From positions 1 through 58,231 of the forward strand of contig JAAUSR010000027.1 in the NCBI GenBank assembly GCA_012032555.1: a stretch of DNA of 58,231 nucleotides, given 5' to 3'. The first letter of the stretch is position 1. The number at the start of each line of letters is the position of its first letter. Made by a program: the position numbers and the translations under genes. The notes beneath the pieces were generated by a model. The model saw only the letters and a program-made list of their open reading frames with translations. It searched no databases and was not told the origin of the DNA. Shown here one piece after another: positions 9,218 through 17,574 of the stretch. The stretch comes from Thioploca sp. (GTDB lineage Bacteria; Pseudomonadota; Gammaproteobacteria; Beggiatoales; Beggiatoaceae).

Positions 9218-9342
9218 TTACCCGAAAGCCAATTGACTAAAGAAATTCTTTTTCTTAATGATATTAAGTTGCAGAGGGTGTCCTTTGCTATTACTAAACT
9301 TAAAGCGAGTTAATTTACTCACTAACGATCCTAAATACGATA

Positions 9343-10011
9343 ATGTTTATCTCGCATAAATACCGACTTATTTTTGTTCATATCCAAAGGACGGGAGGTA
9401 ACTCCATTTACCAAGAATTTGCTCGCTATGACTTGTATTTGCAAAACAAATTACCGTTTAAAGCCGATTTTAAGCGTTTCAAACATCCGTATGCGATAGA
9501 CATCAAACAGGTATTAGCGGCCGAGATCTTTGATAACTATATCAAATTCGCGGTAGTGAGAAATCCTTTCGACCGTCTAGTGTCATGGTATTCGATGTTT
9601 AAACATAAAACTATCGACAAAACCTTGATTCCTCGTGAGCAATACCCTGAAATGGCTAATATGGGCGAAGCAGTAGAAGAGGCATTTGAACATTATGTGA
9701 AAAGTTTCGAGGATTTCATCAAGCTATCGCCTTATCAAGCCAACGGATTGTTTACCCGTTTCCATACTCCACAGCGAGCATTTGTCTGCGATGAAGAGGG
9801 TCGCTTGCTGGTGAACAAAATTCTGCGTTTTGAAACTTTGAGTACTGATTTTTTAACCCTGGCTAAAGAAATTAGTTTTGAAGGACACTTATCGCAGGTG
9901 AATGCCTCGATTCGAGAACAAAATTACCGAAGTTATTACAATGAGGATTTAAAAAAACAGGTGACGGATCGCTTCAAAGTAGATTTGGACTATTTCGGTT
10001 ATGACTTTTAG
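9343..10011 (+). CDS. small sulfotransferase, Sulfotransfer_2 family (first of two)
   Basis: Likely transfers sulfate from PAPS to a hydroxyl or amino group of the cluster product in the cytoplasm. The 5'-phosphosulfate loop is VHIQRTGGNSI (residues 12-22) and the 3'-phosphate-binding motif is VVRNPFDRLVSWY (71-83); both are intact. 222 aa is normal for this compact family (chondroitin/heparan 2-O type fold). No signal peptide. ATG at 9343 places the P-loop at the usual distance from the N-terminus. It is followed 70 bases later by a divergent paralogue with the same orientation. Acceptor unknown. Confidence 0.87.
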   Translation: MFISHKYRLIFVHIQRTGGNSIYQEFARYDLYLQNKLPFKADFKRFKHPYAIDIKQVLAAEIFDNYIKFAVVRNPFDRLVSWYSMFKHKTIDKTLIPREQYPEMANMGEAVEEAFEHYVKSFEDFIKLSPYQANGLFTRFHTPQRAFVCDEEGRLLVNKILRFETLSTDFLTLAKEISFEGHLSQVNASIREQNYRSYYNEDLKKQVTDRFKVDLDYFGYDF

Positions 10012-10081
10012 GTAGCAGCAGAATTCAAATAAAATCATTAATCGATATTGAAACTTCCCGTTTATTTTAATTTAAAGTGTT

Positions 10082-10798
10082 ATGTATATTTCCTACACTC
10101 ATCGTTTTATTTTTATCCATATTGCCAAAGTGGCGGGACTCAGTCTCAAAGCCGGTTTGAAGGATTATGCCAGCGAACCGACCGTTTTTAGAATTCGCCG
10201 TCCCCCACCGGTAATCAACGGTCGCCCTAACCGTTTGTACCAGATGTGGGAATCTAGGGTAGTTCATGCCCAGGCACAGGACATCAAAAAAGAACTTGGT
10301 GTGGCATTTGATGAATATTATAAATTTACTTTTGTACGCAATCCCTGGGATTGGCAAGTATCTATGTATCACTTTTTACTCAAGGAAACGACTAACCCGC
10401 TGTATCAACACATCAAAACTATGCAAGGATTCGATGAATACTTAGCATGGGTAGTGAGTACATTGGCCCTGAAACCCTATCCCAAGTATGCCACTAAATT
10501 CCAAAAGGATATGTTAATTGACGAAAAGGGTCATCTGTTAGTAGATTTTATTGGGCGTTATGAAACTTTAGCAGAAGATTTCACACTGTTATGCCAATTA
10601 CTCCATATTAAGGCCCAACTACCTCATTTGAATAAAAGTACTCATTATGATTATACTACGTATTATAATTATTATACTCGGCAATTGGTGGCGGAACATT
10701 TCCGGGAAGATATCGAATTATTTGGCTATACTTTCGATGGTTATAAAATGGGAGCCTGCGGCATTTTGCGGGAACCAGCAAGCTATAAGTTTATTTAA
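10082..10798 (+). CDS. small sulfotransferase, Sulfotransfer_2 family (second of two)
   Basis: Paralogue of the preceding gene: FIHIAKVAGLSL (residues 11-22) corresponds to the PAPS 5' loop and TFVRNPWDWQVSMYHF (83-98) to the 3'-phosphate site. In the first loop the usual K/R-T/S-G-S/N pattern is KVAGLS, so the Thr/Ser after Lys is replaced by Val, which may lower or alter PAPS binding. 238 aa. It contains an extra basic/proline-rich insertion (~38-50) not present in the first copy. Two sulfotransferases side by side suggest two different acceptor positions, or one active and one drifting copy. Confidence 0.82.
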   Translation: MYISYTHRFIFIHIAKVAGLSLKAGLKDYASEPTVFRIRRPPPVINGRPNRLYQMWESRVVHAQAQDIKKELGVAFDEYYKFTFVRNPWDWQVSMYHFLLKETTNPLYQHIKTMQGFDEYLAWVVSTLALKPYPKYATKFQKDMLIDEKGHLLVDFIGRYETLAEDFTLLCQLLHIKAQLPHLNKSTHYDYTTYYNYYTRQLVAEHFREDIELFGYTFDGYKMGACGILREPASYKFI

Positions 10799-10832
10799 TT
10801 CTAGCGTCAACAAATTAGAAGAGAGCAAAACC

Positions 10833-11795
10833 ATGAAACAAAAAACGACTGGCTTAATACTACTAGGTTTAAGTGCAGTTTTCCCGGCTGGGGCTGTTGA
10901 AATGAACAAGAAAACCGAGGATGAAACAGCTAAACCGCTAGAAATCCCGGAATCCGGATGGTCCAACGGCGCTTTTCTGGGGCCAAATTGGTGGCTGAAA
11001 AATCCTAAAAACCTTGAATCAGTGCCGCACTTATGGTTATATCACGTAGATTTAAGTTATGCTTATTCTGAGCAGGGCGGTAATATTGACGTTGCTAGCC
11101 ATCGTGGCAATGCGGATCTGTATTTACGCAGAGGCTTATTAAGCAGTATTACGAGCTATGACATTAATAATCGTAATACGACGATTAATCTCACCGAGAA
11201 AGATACCGAAGTAAAAAATAGCAATTTCCGACAGGGGTTCCGCTACGCGCTGAATGATAAACTCGCTGGTGTTGTCGGTTTTCTCTGGGAACAAAACAGT
11301 GGGAAATATATAGATAAGCGCACGGTATGGTATAGTGGTCTACGTTATCATCCCATCAATACGGATAAATATGATTTAATGTTGGGCCTGTTTTATGCCC
11401 CACAATCGGACACCGTTTATATGAACGATAGTATCAGTGAACTTGATCGTTATAAGACATTTCTAGGAGTAGAAGATTATTCTTCTGACGCTATGTATCT
11501 TGCAGAACGCTTTGATTGGCAATTAACCGATGTTATCAGTTTCACTGAAAGCCTTGACTACATGAGTTTTCTGGAAGATTCAGAGTATTATTTTCTTAAA
11601 CTTAACCTGAAACTGGATTTCAAATTTAGCAAGCTTACCTCATTTTTTATTTCCTATATGGCTAACTACGATAACAATTCTTTTGTGAAGGGACTCGATG
11701 ATTACCTAAACCAACGAAAGCAGCTCAATCGACCGGCCGGAGAAATCGAAACGCTGGATACCTCCCTCGATGTGGGAATTAAATTCAGTTTTTAG
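10833..11795 (+). CDS. outer-membrane beta-barrel protein, DUF481/YdiY-like
   Basis: 320 residues from ATG 10833, preceded by GAAGAGAG; an open frame extends further upstream but overlaps the sulfotransferase and has no signal peptide. Residues 1-21 are a signal peptide (Lys start, hydrophobic core LILLGLSAVFPAGAVE). The rest alternates aromatic and polar residues in strands separated by turns, contains the RQGFRYALNDK/YSGLRYHP type strand pairs of DUF481 proteins, and ends in ...VGIKFSF, the C-terminal aromatic signature recognised by the BAM machinery. Function of the family is not settled (salt-induced outer membrane proteins). In this cluster it could be an outer-membrane exit or uptake route for the product; that is inference. 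Confidence 0.78.
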   Translation: MKQKTTGLILLGLSAVFPAGAVEMNKKTEDETAKPLEIPESGWSNGAFLGPNWWLKNPKNLESVPHLWLYHVDLSYAYSEQGGNIDVASHRGNADLYLRRGLLSSITSYDINNRNTTINLTEKDTEVKNSNFRQGFRYALNDKLAGVVGFLWEQNSGKYIDKRTVWYSGLRYHPINTDKYDLMLGLFYAPQSDTVYMNDSISELDRYKTFLGVEDYSSDAMYLAERFDWQLTDVISFTESLDYMSFLEDSEYYFLKLNLKLDFKFSKLTSFFISYMANYDNNSFVKGLDDYLNQRKQLNRPAGEIETLDTSLDVGIKFSF

Positions 11796-11813
11796 GCTAA
11801 ATGGAAAAACAGA

Positions 11814-13976
11814 ATGGTTTTTGAATTATTCATTGCGTCATTTTTCTTCGTGGGCTTAAAAAAAGTGGAGACTACGATTAGCGCAGATCTCCCTAAGGAA
11901 ATTTCCTATGATCAATTACCGGTGCCGGTCGGTGTAGCTATCAAACCGACCGCAGTGACAGTTGGGAACAGCAAATTGCCTCAACCAGTAACCACGAAAG
12001 AGAAAAAACATTTTGGCAATTTGCGCAACCACCAACGGGCCGCATATCTGGCCTTGATTCTGTCTAGCATTGGCCTACACTTTCCAGTATTCAACCTGCT
12101 GGCTTTTCCACTGGTACTCTATGCTATCAGTCATATTTACCAAATTGCTTTCTTCGATTTGAAGCAGGGTCGTGTTAGTACCGCTACGCTGATTTCGATT
12201 ACCGCTGCTGGTACTATTTTTATACGTGGTGGCGCGTTTCTAGGCAGTTTGATCACACTGCTAGTTATCTGGAGCCGCCAACTTGCGGCTACGCTCGCCG
12301 CTAAGTCAAAACAGGAACTGGCGTATATTTTTGAGAAAACACCTGACTACGTGTGGGTGATGGTGGCCGGGGTGGAAGTGAAAACGCCCTATGATAAACT
12401 ACAGCTTGGCGATATTGTGGCAGTTCATGCCGGTAATACGATTCCGGCTGATGGCATAATAGTGGAAGGTATGGCCACGGTGGATCAACATGTGCTAACC
12501 GGTGAAGCGCAACCGGTGGAAAAGGCAAGCGGAGATGAAGTGTTTTCTTCCACCCTGGTGCTATCGGGTAAATTGTATTTCAAAGTCAAACGAGCGGGCG
12601 CGGAAACTACCGCCGCCAAAATTACTCATATTCTGAATAACACCACCGACTTTAAATCCGATGTGCAATTACGTTCGGAAAAATTGTCTCGGGCATTGAT
12701 CACCCCGGCATTAGTTGGTGGTGCACTCGCGTTACCATTACTCGGCGCTAATAGTGCCCTGGCAGTTATCAATGCTCACCCTAAGGAAAAAATGGGTATT
12801 ATTGGCCCCATTAGTATTTTAAACCATTTTAACATTGCCCTTAAACATAATATCTTAATTAAAGACGGGCGTTCTCTAGAGTTGCTGCATGGCGTAGACA
12901 CCGTGGTATTTGATAAAACTGGCACCCTGACTGAAGAACAACCTTATGTAGGTAGAATCCATCACCTCTCACATTTTCACGAAGACGAAATCTTGGCTTA
13001 CGCTGCTGCTGCCGAATACCAACAAACGCATCCTCTCGCTAAAGCTATTTTGCATGAAGCCAAACAACGTGATATCAAATTATCGCCGGTAGAGGATAGT
13101 GAATATCGTTTAGGTTACGGAGTTATCGTGACGATTAACCGACAAAGAATTCATGTTGGTAGCCAACGGTTTATGCAAACTGAAGGGTTAGAAGTGCCAA
13201 AAATGCTGCTGAGGCAGCAACAACATGCTCAGCAAGACGGACATACTCTAATCATGATAGCGGTAGCTAATAAAGTTTGCGGTGCGATTGAACTGTTGCC
13301 TATGGTGCGTCCAGAAGCCTACGAGGTAATTCATTATCTTAAACAGGCTGGTAAAAGGACCTATATCATTTCCGGCGATCATGCCACGCCCACCGCTAAT
13401 CTTGCGAAAAAACTACGCATTGACGATTATTTTGCGGAAGTGCTACCCCAGGATAAAGCCGAGATTATTAAACAACTCCAAGCTCAAGGTCGCAGTGTAT
13501 GCTACGTGGGCGATGGTATTAACGACTCCATCGCACTCAAGCAGGCGCAGGTTTCAGTTTCCCTGAGTGGTGCCTCGGAGATTGCTAGGGATACTGCCGA
13601 AATCATTCTTCTAGACAAAGGGTTGACACATTTACCGTTACTGTTTGAACTAGCTGAACAATTTCGCAGTAATATGAATACAACCTTTGCCATTATGCTA
13701 ATACCGGCAGCTATTGGTGCGGGAGGTGCTTTTTTCCTGCACTTTGGTTTAGCCCAAACTATCGCTTTAAACATGCTCGCTTTAGTTGGCAGCCTGGGTA
13801 ATGCCACGTTACCATTGCTGCGCAGTAAGCTAGAAGCGCTAGAAGCGCAAATGAAGCCTAACCCAATAAATTCGTTACTGCACCGTAAATTGGAACCAGA
13901 AGACCTAAAATCTAACCCGATCATTCCGGCTCACGATGCCGTTAACTTTTCCCATAGTGGCGCCCAGTTAGGATAG
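11814..13976 (+). CDS. P-type ATPase of the P1B (heavy metal) type, atypical metal motif
   Basis: 720 residues, inner membrane. Actuator domain with VLTGEAQPVEK (~225), phosphorylation motif DKTGTLT (D367), the P1B-specific His-Pro motif in QQTHPLAKAI (~405), and hinge GDGINDS (~565). N-terminal hydrophobic segments (~1-20, ~90-125, ~125-160), a central pair (~300-325) and C-terminal pair (~625-665) fit the P1B topology. At the place of the transmembrane CPC metal motif the sequence reads HPKEKMG: proline kept, both cysteines lost. No N-terminal CxxC metal-binding domain. Substrate is therefore unclear. Starts 18 bases after the DUF481 gene and runs 46 bases into the tail of the opposing sulfotransferase gene. 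A second, divergent copy lies at 23441-25447. Confidence 0.85.
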   Translation: MVFELFIASFFFVGLKKVETTISADLPKEISYDQLPVPVGVAIKPTAVTVGNSKLPQPVTTKEKKHFGNLRNHQRAAYLALILSSIGLHFPVFNLLAFPLVLYAISHIYQIAFFDLKQGRVSTATLISITAAGTIFIRGGAFLGSLITLLVIWSRQLAATLAAKSKQELAYIFEKTPDYVWVMVAGVEVKTPYDKLQLGDIVAVHAGNTIPADGIIVEGMATVDQHVLTGEAQPVEKASGDEVFSSTLVLSGKLYFKVKRAGAETTAAKITHILNNTTDFKSDVQLRSEKLSRALITPALVGGALALPLLGANSALAVINAHPKEKMGIIGPISILNHFNIALKHNILIKDGRSLELLHGVDTVVFDKTGTLTEEQPYVGRIHHLSHFHEDEILAYAAAAEYQQTHPLAKAILHEAKQRDIKLSPVEDSEYRLGYGVIVTINRQRIHVGSQRFMQTEGLEVPKMLLRQQQHAQQDGHTLIMIAVANKVCGAIELLPMVRPEAYEVIHYLKQAGKRTYIISGDHATPTANLAKKLRIDDYFAEVLPQDKAEIIKQLQAQGRSVCYVGDGINDSIALKQAQVSVSLSGASEIARDTAEIILLDKGLTHLPLLFELAEQFRSNMNTTFAIMLIPAAIGAGGAFFLHFGLAQTIALNMLALVGSLGNATLPLLRSKLEALEAQMKPNPINSLLHRKLEPEDLKSNPIIPAHDAVNFSHSGAQLG

Positions 13977-15736
13977 AGGGCGAGAATCTCAGCTTCGTGG
14001 CGCTTCCATTTATCTGGTGCGGGCGTGGAAAGCGTCATGCGTGATACCGGTAGGGGGTGTTGCAATTGCTCCTCCCAATCAATATCGGTTCGCAACTCAG
14101 CTAATTCACCGATGCGTTGTATCACTGCCCGTGGATTAGCGATTAACTCGGCGTAATTTACCCAGCACTGCTGATCGATCGGCACTTCCTGTAAATCTTC
14201 TAATAGCGTTTGATTAGCACAAATCCATTGATAGGTGGCAATTTCAGCCAGCGAGGCATTTTGATAATCACGCCAGCCCAGTGTCAATAAAAAACTCCAG
14301 TCACGATGGGGCCAATCGGGTAGATTTTGATAAGCAATAAAACGCCGTGAGCGCCAACCTTCTATCAAACTGCTAATGTTCTCTCTCGGTTCACGGTAGA
14401 GATAAATAAACCGGGCGTCGGGAAATGCAGCCCGTAAAAAGGGTACACGGAGAGCGTTTTTAGGTGTCTTTTCGAGAAAGCGCACTTGGTGGGGACGCTT
14501 TTCGGGAGGTAAGTGAAGATATAATTCCCCAGCACGGTTCTGCAACTGCCGGGTAAAATTGACACGCAAAACGGTTACCACCTCTGGCTTAGCCTCTGCT
14601 GCAGTCAGCCGGTTAGAATGGTAAGCCTGCGCTGCTGGGTGGAGAGTGGTGATATTTTCGATAGCTTCGTGACTTTCCTCGGCGATAGTCCAAAGATCAG
14701 GGTAACCAGCCAACCGTTCAAATAATAGGGTACTACCAGCGCGTGGTGCAGATACCAAAAATAGGGGTCGGTCGAACACTGCCACTGTTGGCACGGTAGT
14801 TGGGAGAGCACGCTTGCGCCGCTGTTGAGCAAGGAATCTGGTACTCAGACGGGGTTTATCAATTTGTGGTGCTGACGCTAGGAGGTTTTTAAGTATGCTA
14901 AGCACACAGCGCATTGTATCGCTCCAACACCCACCACCACGTTGTAAGGGTAATATCACTTGTTCCGTCAAATTTAGCAGAATATCCCGGTAATACAATT
15001 CTCCCGGCGAGGTATGACCGAAACGCGCGAACACCTGTGCCCAGCGTTGTTGCAATGCAACTAGGGCGTCGACCATGGCGGGATAACGTGGGTGTTCTCG
15101 TATTTCTGTGATTATACTTTGGGTCAATTGCACAAATTCCGCTGCAGTAAGTACTTCAAAGTAATACGTTTCCAACCACAACCCCGCCATCTTCATCTCT
15201 GCATTACCCGGCTCCATGGCTTTGCTTTCCACTACCAACCAGAAAGCTTCCCGATCCGTGGGATTGCCCAGCCGCAATGACGTCAACATATTGACTCGCC
15301 AACTCGTACCCTCATCAAAGGACATGACCTGCGAACCACTTTCCAAGCAGACGCCTTTAGGGCAGTTTAGGGGAATATACCAGGCTGTACGACGCCACCA
15401 GTGATAATAACACTGAGTTAGGGCCTTACCTTCAGTGTGGGCATCCAACCGTAGTAGGCGGCAACGTGACAGCGGTATATGTAAACGACGCAAAAAAGCT
15501 GCTATTGCTGGACATTCTGCTAGCCAAGGCGTGGCACGCATCGCCCCAGCTAATGCAAAATCGTTGTTCAAAGTGCCCCCGACACTGACTAGCGGCACCA
15601 ACATCTGAGCACCTAATTCTGCCATACCGGTCGTTTGCCAAGCGGTGGTGGGTAACCGAACCAAATTGGCATACAGTTGTTCTGAATCAACAGCTAAATT
15701 CAGACGAATCGGTGGAGAAAACGGAAAATCTTCCAC
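13931..15736 (-). CDS. fusion of a degenerate aspartyl/asparaginyl hydroxylase-like domain to a sulfotransferase
   Basis: 601 residues. The C-terminal half (~320-600) is a sulfotransferase of the Sulfotransfer_3/1 type: PAPS loop LFLVSAPRAGSTLLFE (325-340) and 3'-phosphate motif YLYREPRENISSLI (~445). The N-terminal part (~40-172) follows the strand order of bacterial aspartyl/asparaginyl beta-hydroxylases (RCRLLRLDAH, YIPLNCP, DEGTSWRVN, DREAFWLVVE), but the His that normally precedes ...N..DR (HxVxN) is Leu153-154 and no HxD pair is obvious, so iron binding is doubtful. The middle (~200-300) is helical and unassigned. ATG 15736 is the only reasonable start. It is the last gene of the minus-strand operon and overlaps the opposing ATPase gene by 46 bases. 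Confidence 0.78.
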   Translation of the reverse strand: MEDFPFSPPIRLNLAVDSEQLYANLVRLPTTAWQTTGMAELGAQMLVPLVSVGGTLNNDFALAGAMRATPWLAECPAIAAFLRRLHIPLSRCRLLRLDAHTEGKALTQCYYHWWRRTAWYIPLNCPKGVCLESGSQVMSFDEGTSWRVNMLTSLRLGNPTDREAFWLVVESKAMEPGNAEMKMAGLWLETYYFEVLTAAEFVQLTQSIITEIREHPRYPAMVDALVALQQRWAQVFARFGHTSPGELYYRDILLNLTEQVILPLQRGGGCWSDTMRCVLSILKNLLASAPQIDKPRLSTRFLAQQRRKRALPTTVPTVAVFDRPLFLVSAPRAGSTLLFERLAGYPDLWTIAEESHEAIENITTLHPAAQAYHSNRLTAAEAKPEVVTVLRVNFTRQLQNRAGELYLHLPPEKRPHQVRFLEKTPKNALRVPFLRAAFPDARFIYLYREPRENISSLIEGWRSRRFIAYQNLPDWPHRDWSFLLTLGWRDYQNASLAEIATYQWICANQTLLEDLQEVPIDQQCWVNYAELIANPRAVIQRIGELAELRTDIDWEEQLQHPLPVSRMTLSTPAPDKWKRHEAEILALYPNWAPLWEKLTAS

Positions 15737-15825
15737 GTGAACGCTGATTTGTTAGTTTAAGATGGGTACTACCCCCGTTATTTGGCAACTGCTATGCCGT
15801 GCATCTAAACGGGGGAAGTCAAGGC

Positions 15826-17511
15826 TTATTTAGAACTAAATAATGCATCTAACGGAAAGAAATAATCCAGGGGAACGAGATCGTATTCTACTAGACCCTT
15901 TGCTACCAGCGGCATAGCATTGACCGCTTCACGGGCTTCTGCTTCGCTGTTACTTTCCATAATCACGATCACACCGGGTTGATCAGTTCGTCCCCACATG
16001 AAACGATAGAGGCCTTCTTGATAATACTTCCAAGCCATGGCAGCTTCCTCTTCGGAATAGGGTGCAGTTTGTTCTTGAGTCGTACCTTTAGCAAATCGAC
16101 TAATCATCAGATATTGGTGGGAGTTAATGGGCGTTAACGGTTCCTCGTTACGTGGACGAATACTGTCCAGATCAAGATCGAAGTTATAGTTCTGAAGACC
16201 TTTTTGAATCATATCCACCTGAAATACAGTCACACCGGCTGCTGGGCTATCCCCATTAGGCACAGCAATACAGGGAATATGCACTTTGCCATCCAGGCTG
16301 TAACTTGCCATACATCCGGCCGGGCCATCTACAGCCTCTAGGTTACCAGTTTGATCAGTGCTAAATGCCACCTTAGTGAAATCGGTCAGCTTGGCTTTTA
16401 GACCCCAACTGGCAAATAAGCCGGTAACCGCAATCCAAAGTTCGTTTGCACCTGGTTTTAGTGGCAAGTAAATCTTATTGAAATAACCGACATTACCCAT
16501 AAAGGTTGGGTTACGACTCCGGAATGTGTTATCTTCTTTATACATCAGTCGTCCATTTAGATATAAACGAGCAATATCAGTAAAGCCAAATTGCAACTCT
16601 TTCAACTGGTTAGTGTCAGATTGAATGACTGTACGGGCAAACACCGTATTTTTGCCATCGCCTCCCCCCTGTGGAGTAATTTTATAAAGCATCGCCAGAT
16701 TAGTGATACCGGTGTCTTTATCAGCATCTAACCCTTTCCAAGTTCTTTGGCTACGATCCGATTCCCGTAATTCCAGCTTATCTTTCACTTCAGCCTCAAC
16801 AAAGGGATCAGATACCTGCCAATTCATCACTGTACCTGGTGGTGCATCATTGATTACTAGCGGTGGCTGTTTGAATGGTGGGGTATCAGTAATTTCATAG
16901 CTAAAATTAGCAAAATACGCAAAAGCAGTAGGGGGTTCCGGGTCAACTTTGATACCGACTTTACCGGGTTTTACCTCGCGTTTCAGTTCGGCTCTTAACA
17001 ATGGGGTTTCCATATCATCGAAATAGACTTCCAACTGAGTGTTGGCAAACATTAGCTTGATGTGGATCCACTTATCATGGATAAAATTTACCTTGGTAAT
17101 ATGATTTTCCCAAAACAATTCCCAGCTTGACCAGCCATTATATTCTGGTACGTATTGCGCACCATCTACATCAGCGGGGGTACGATGTGGACGCATATAG
17201 TATTTTTCAAAATTGTCATTATCCTGTAAACGAAAAATACCACTAACAAAAGAGCGGGTGTCTTTCAAAGTAGTTAACTCTGAGGGAAACAGGACGTCGA
17301 ATTCGATAATACCATTAGCGAACTCAACATCTGAGAGGAATGCCTTACTACCTTTCAAGTATAAACTTTGCTGCCCAGCGTACTGTTCTACCCGGTGTTC
17401 CCCATCTTGAAATTCCCAACGTTCTGAATCGAACGGCACGGGCTCTGCTGAGCCGGTGGTAATCCAAGTACTCAGTGTTAGGCCAATGAGGCAATATTTC
17501 ATACATTTCAT
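15826..17511 (-). CDS. exported LamG/DUF1080-like protein with C-terminal YCII-like domain
   Basis: 561 residues from ATG 17511, chosen because AGGAG lies 10 bases upstream and a signal peptide follows (CLIGLTLSTWITTGSA); the longer frame to 17568 adds an unlikely leader. Residues ~25-210 resemble concanavalin-type LamG/DUF1080 sandwiches (SDVEFANGIIEFDVLF, FEKYYMRPH, WIHIKLMFANTQLEVYFDD). Residues ~250-400 form another beta-rich region (LYLNGRLMYKED, PGANELWIAV). The last ~110 residues (YLMISRFAKGTT ... VIVIMESNSEAEAREAVNAM) look like a YCII/dimeric alpha-beta barrel domain. It is placed 64 bases after the sulfatase gene, both periplasmic, suggesting a partner that binds the sulfated substrate. 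Catalytic role not known. Confidence 0.65.
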   Translation of the reverse strand: MKCMKYCLIGLTLSTWITTGSAEPVPFDSERWEFQDGEHRVEQYAGQQSLYLKGSKAFLSDVEFANGIIEFDVLFPSELTTLKDTRSFVSGIFRLQDNDNFEKYYMRPHRTPADVDGAQYVPEYNGWSSWELFWENHITKVNFIHDKWIHIKLMFANTQLEVYFDDMETPLLRAELKREVKPGKVGIKVDPEPPTAFAYFANFSYEITDTPPFKQPPLVINDAPPGTVMNWQVSDPFVEAEVKDKLELRESDRSQRTWKGLDADKDTGITNLAMLYKITPQGGGDGKNTVFARTVIQSDTNQLKELQFGFTDIARLYLNGRLMYKEDNTFRSRNPTFMGNVGYFNKIYLPLKPGANELWIAVTGLFASWGLKAKLTDFTKVAFSTDQTGNLEAVDGPAGCMASYSLDGKVHIPCIAVPNGDSPAAGVTVFQVDMIQKGLQNYNFDLDLDSIRPRNEEPLTPINSHQYLMISRFAKGTTQEQTAPYSEEEAAMAWKYYQEGLYRFMWGRTDQPGVIVIMESNSEAEAREAVNAMPLVAKGLVEYDLVPLDYFFPLDALFSSK

Positions 17512-17574
17512 GGTTATAATACTCCTTAAATGAATTAAGAAAATCAGATAACTACATCGACTTGGCAATACAAT

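Noticed and set aside
10647-10832. Longer N-terminus of the DUF481 protein
   Set aside because: The 62 extra codons overlap the sulfotransferase gene and would bury the clear signal peptide that begins at 10833.
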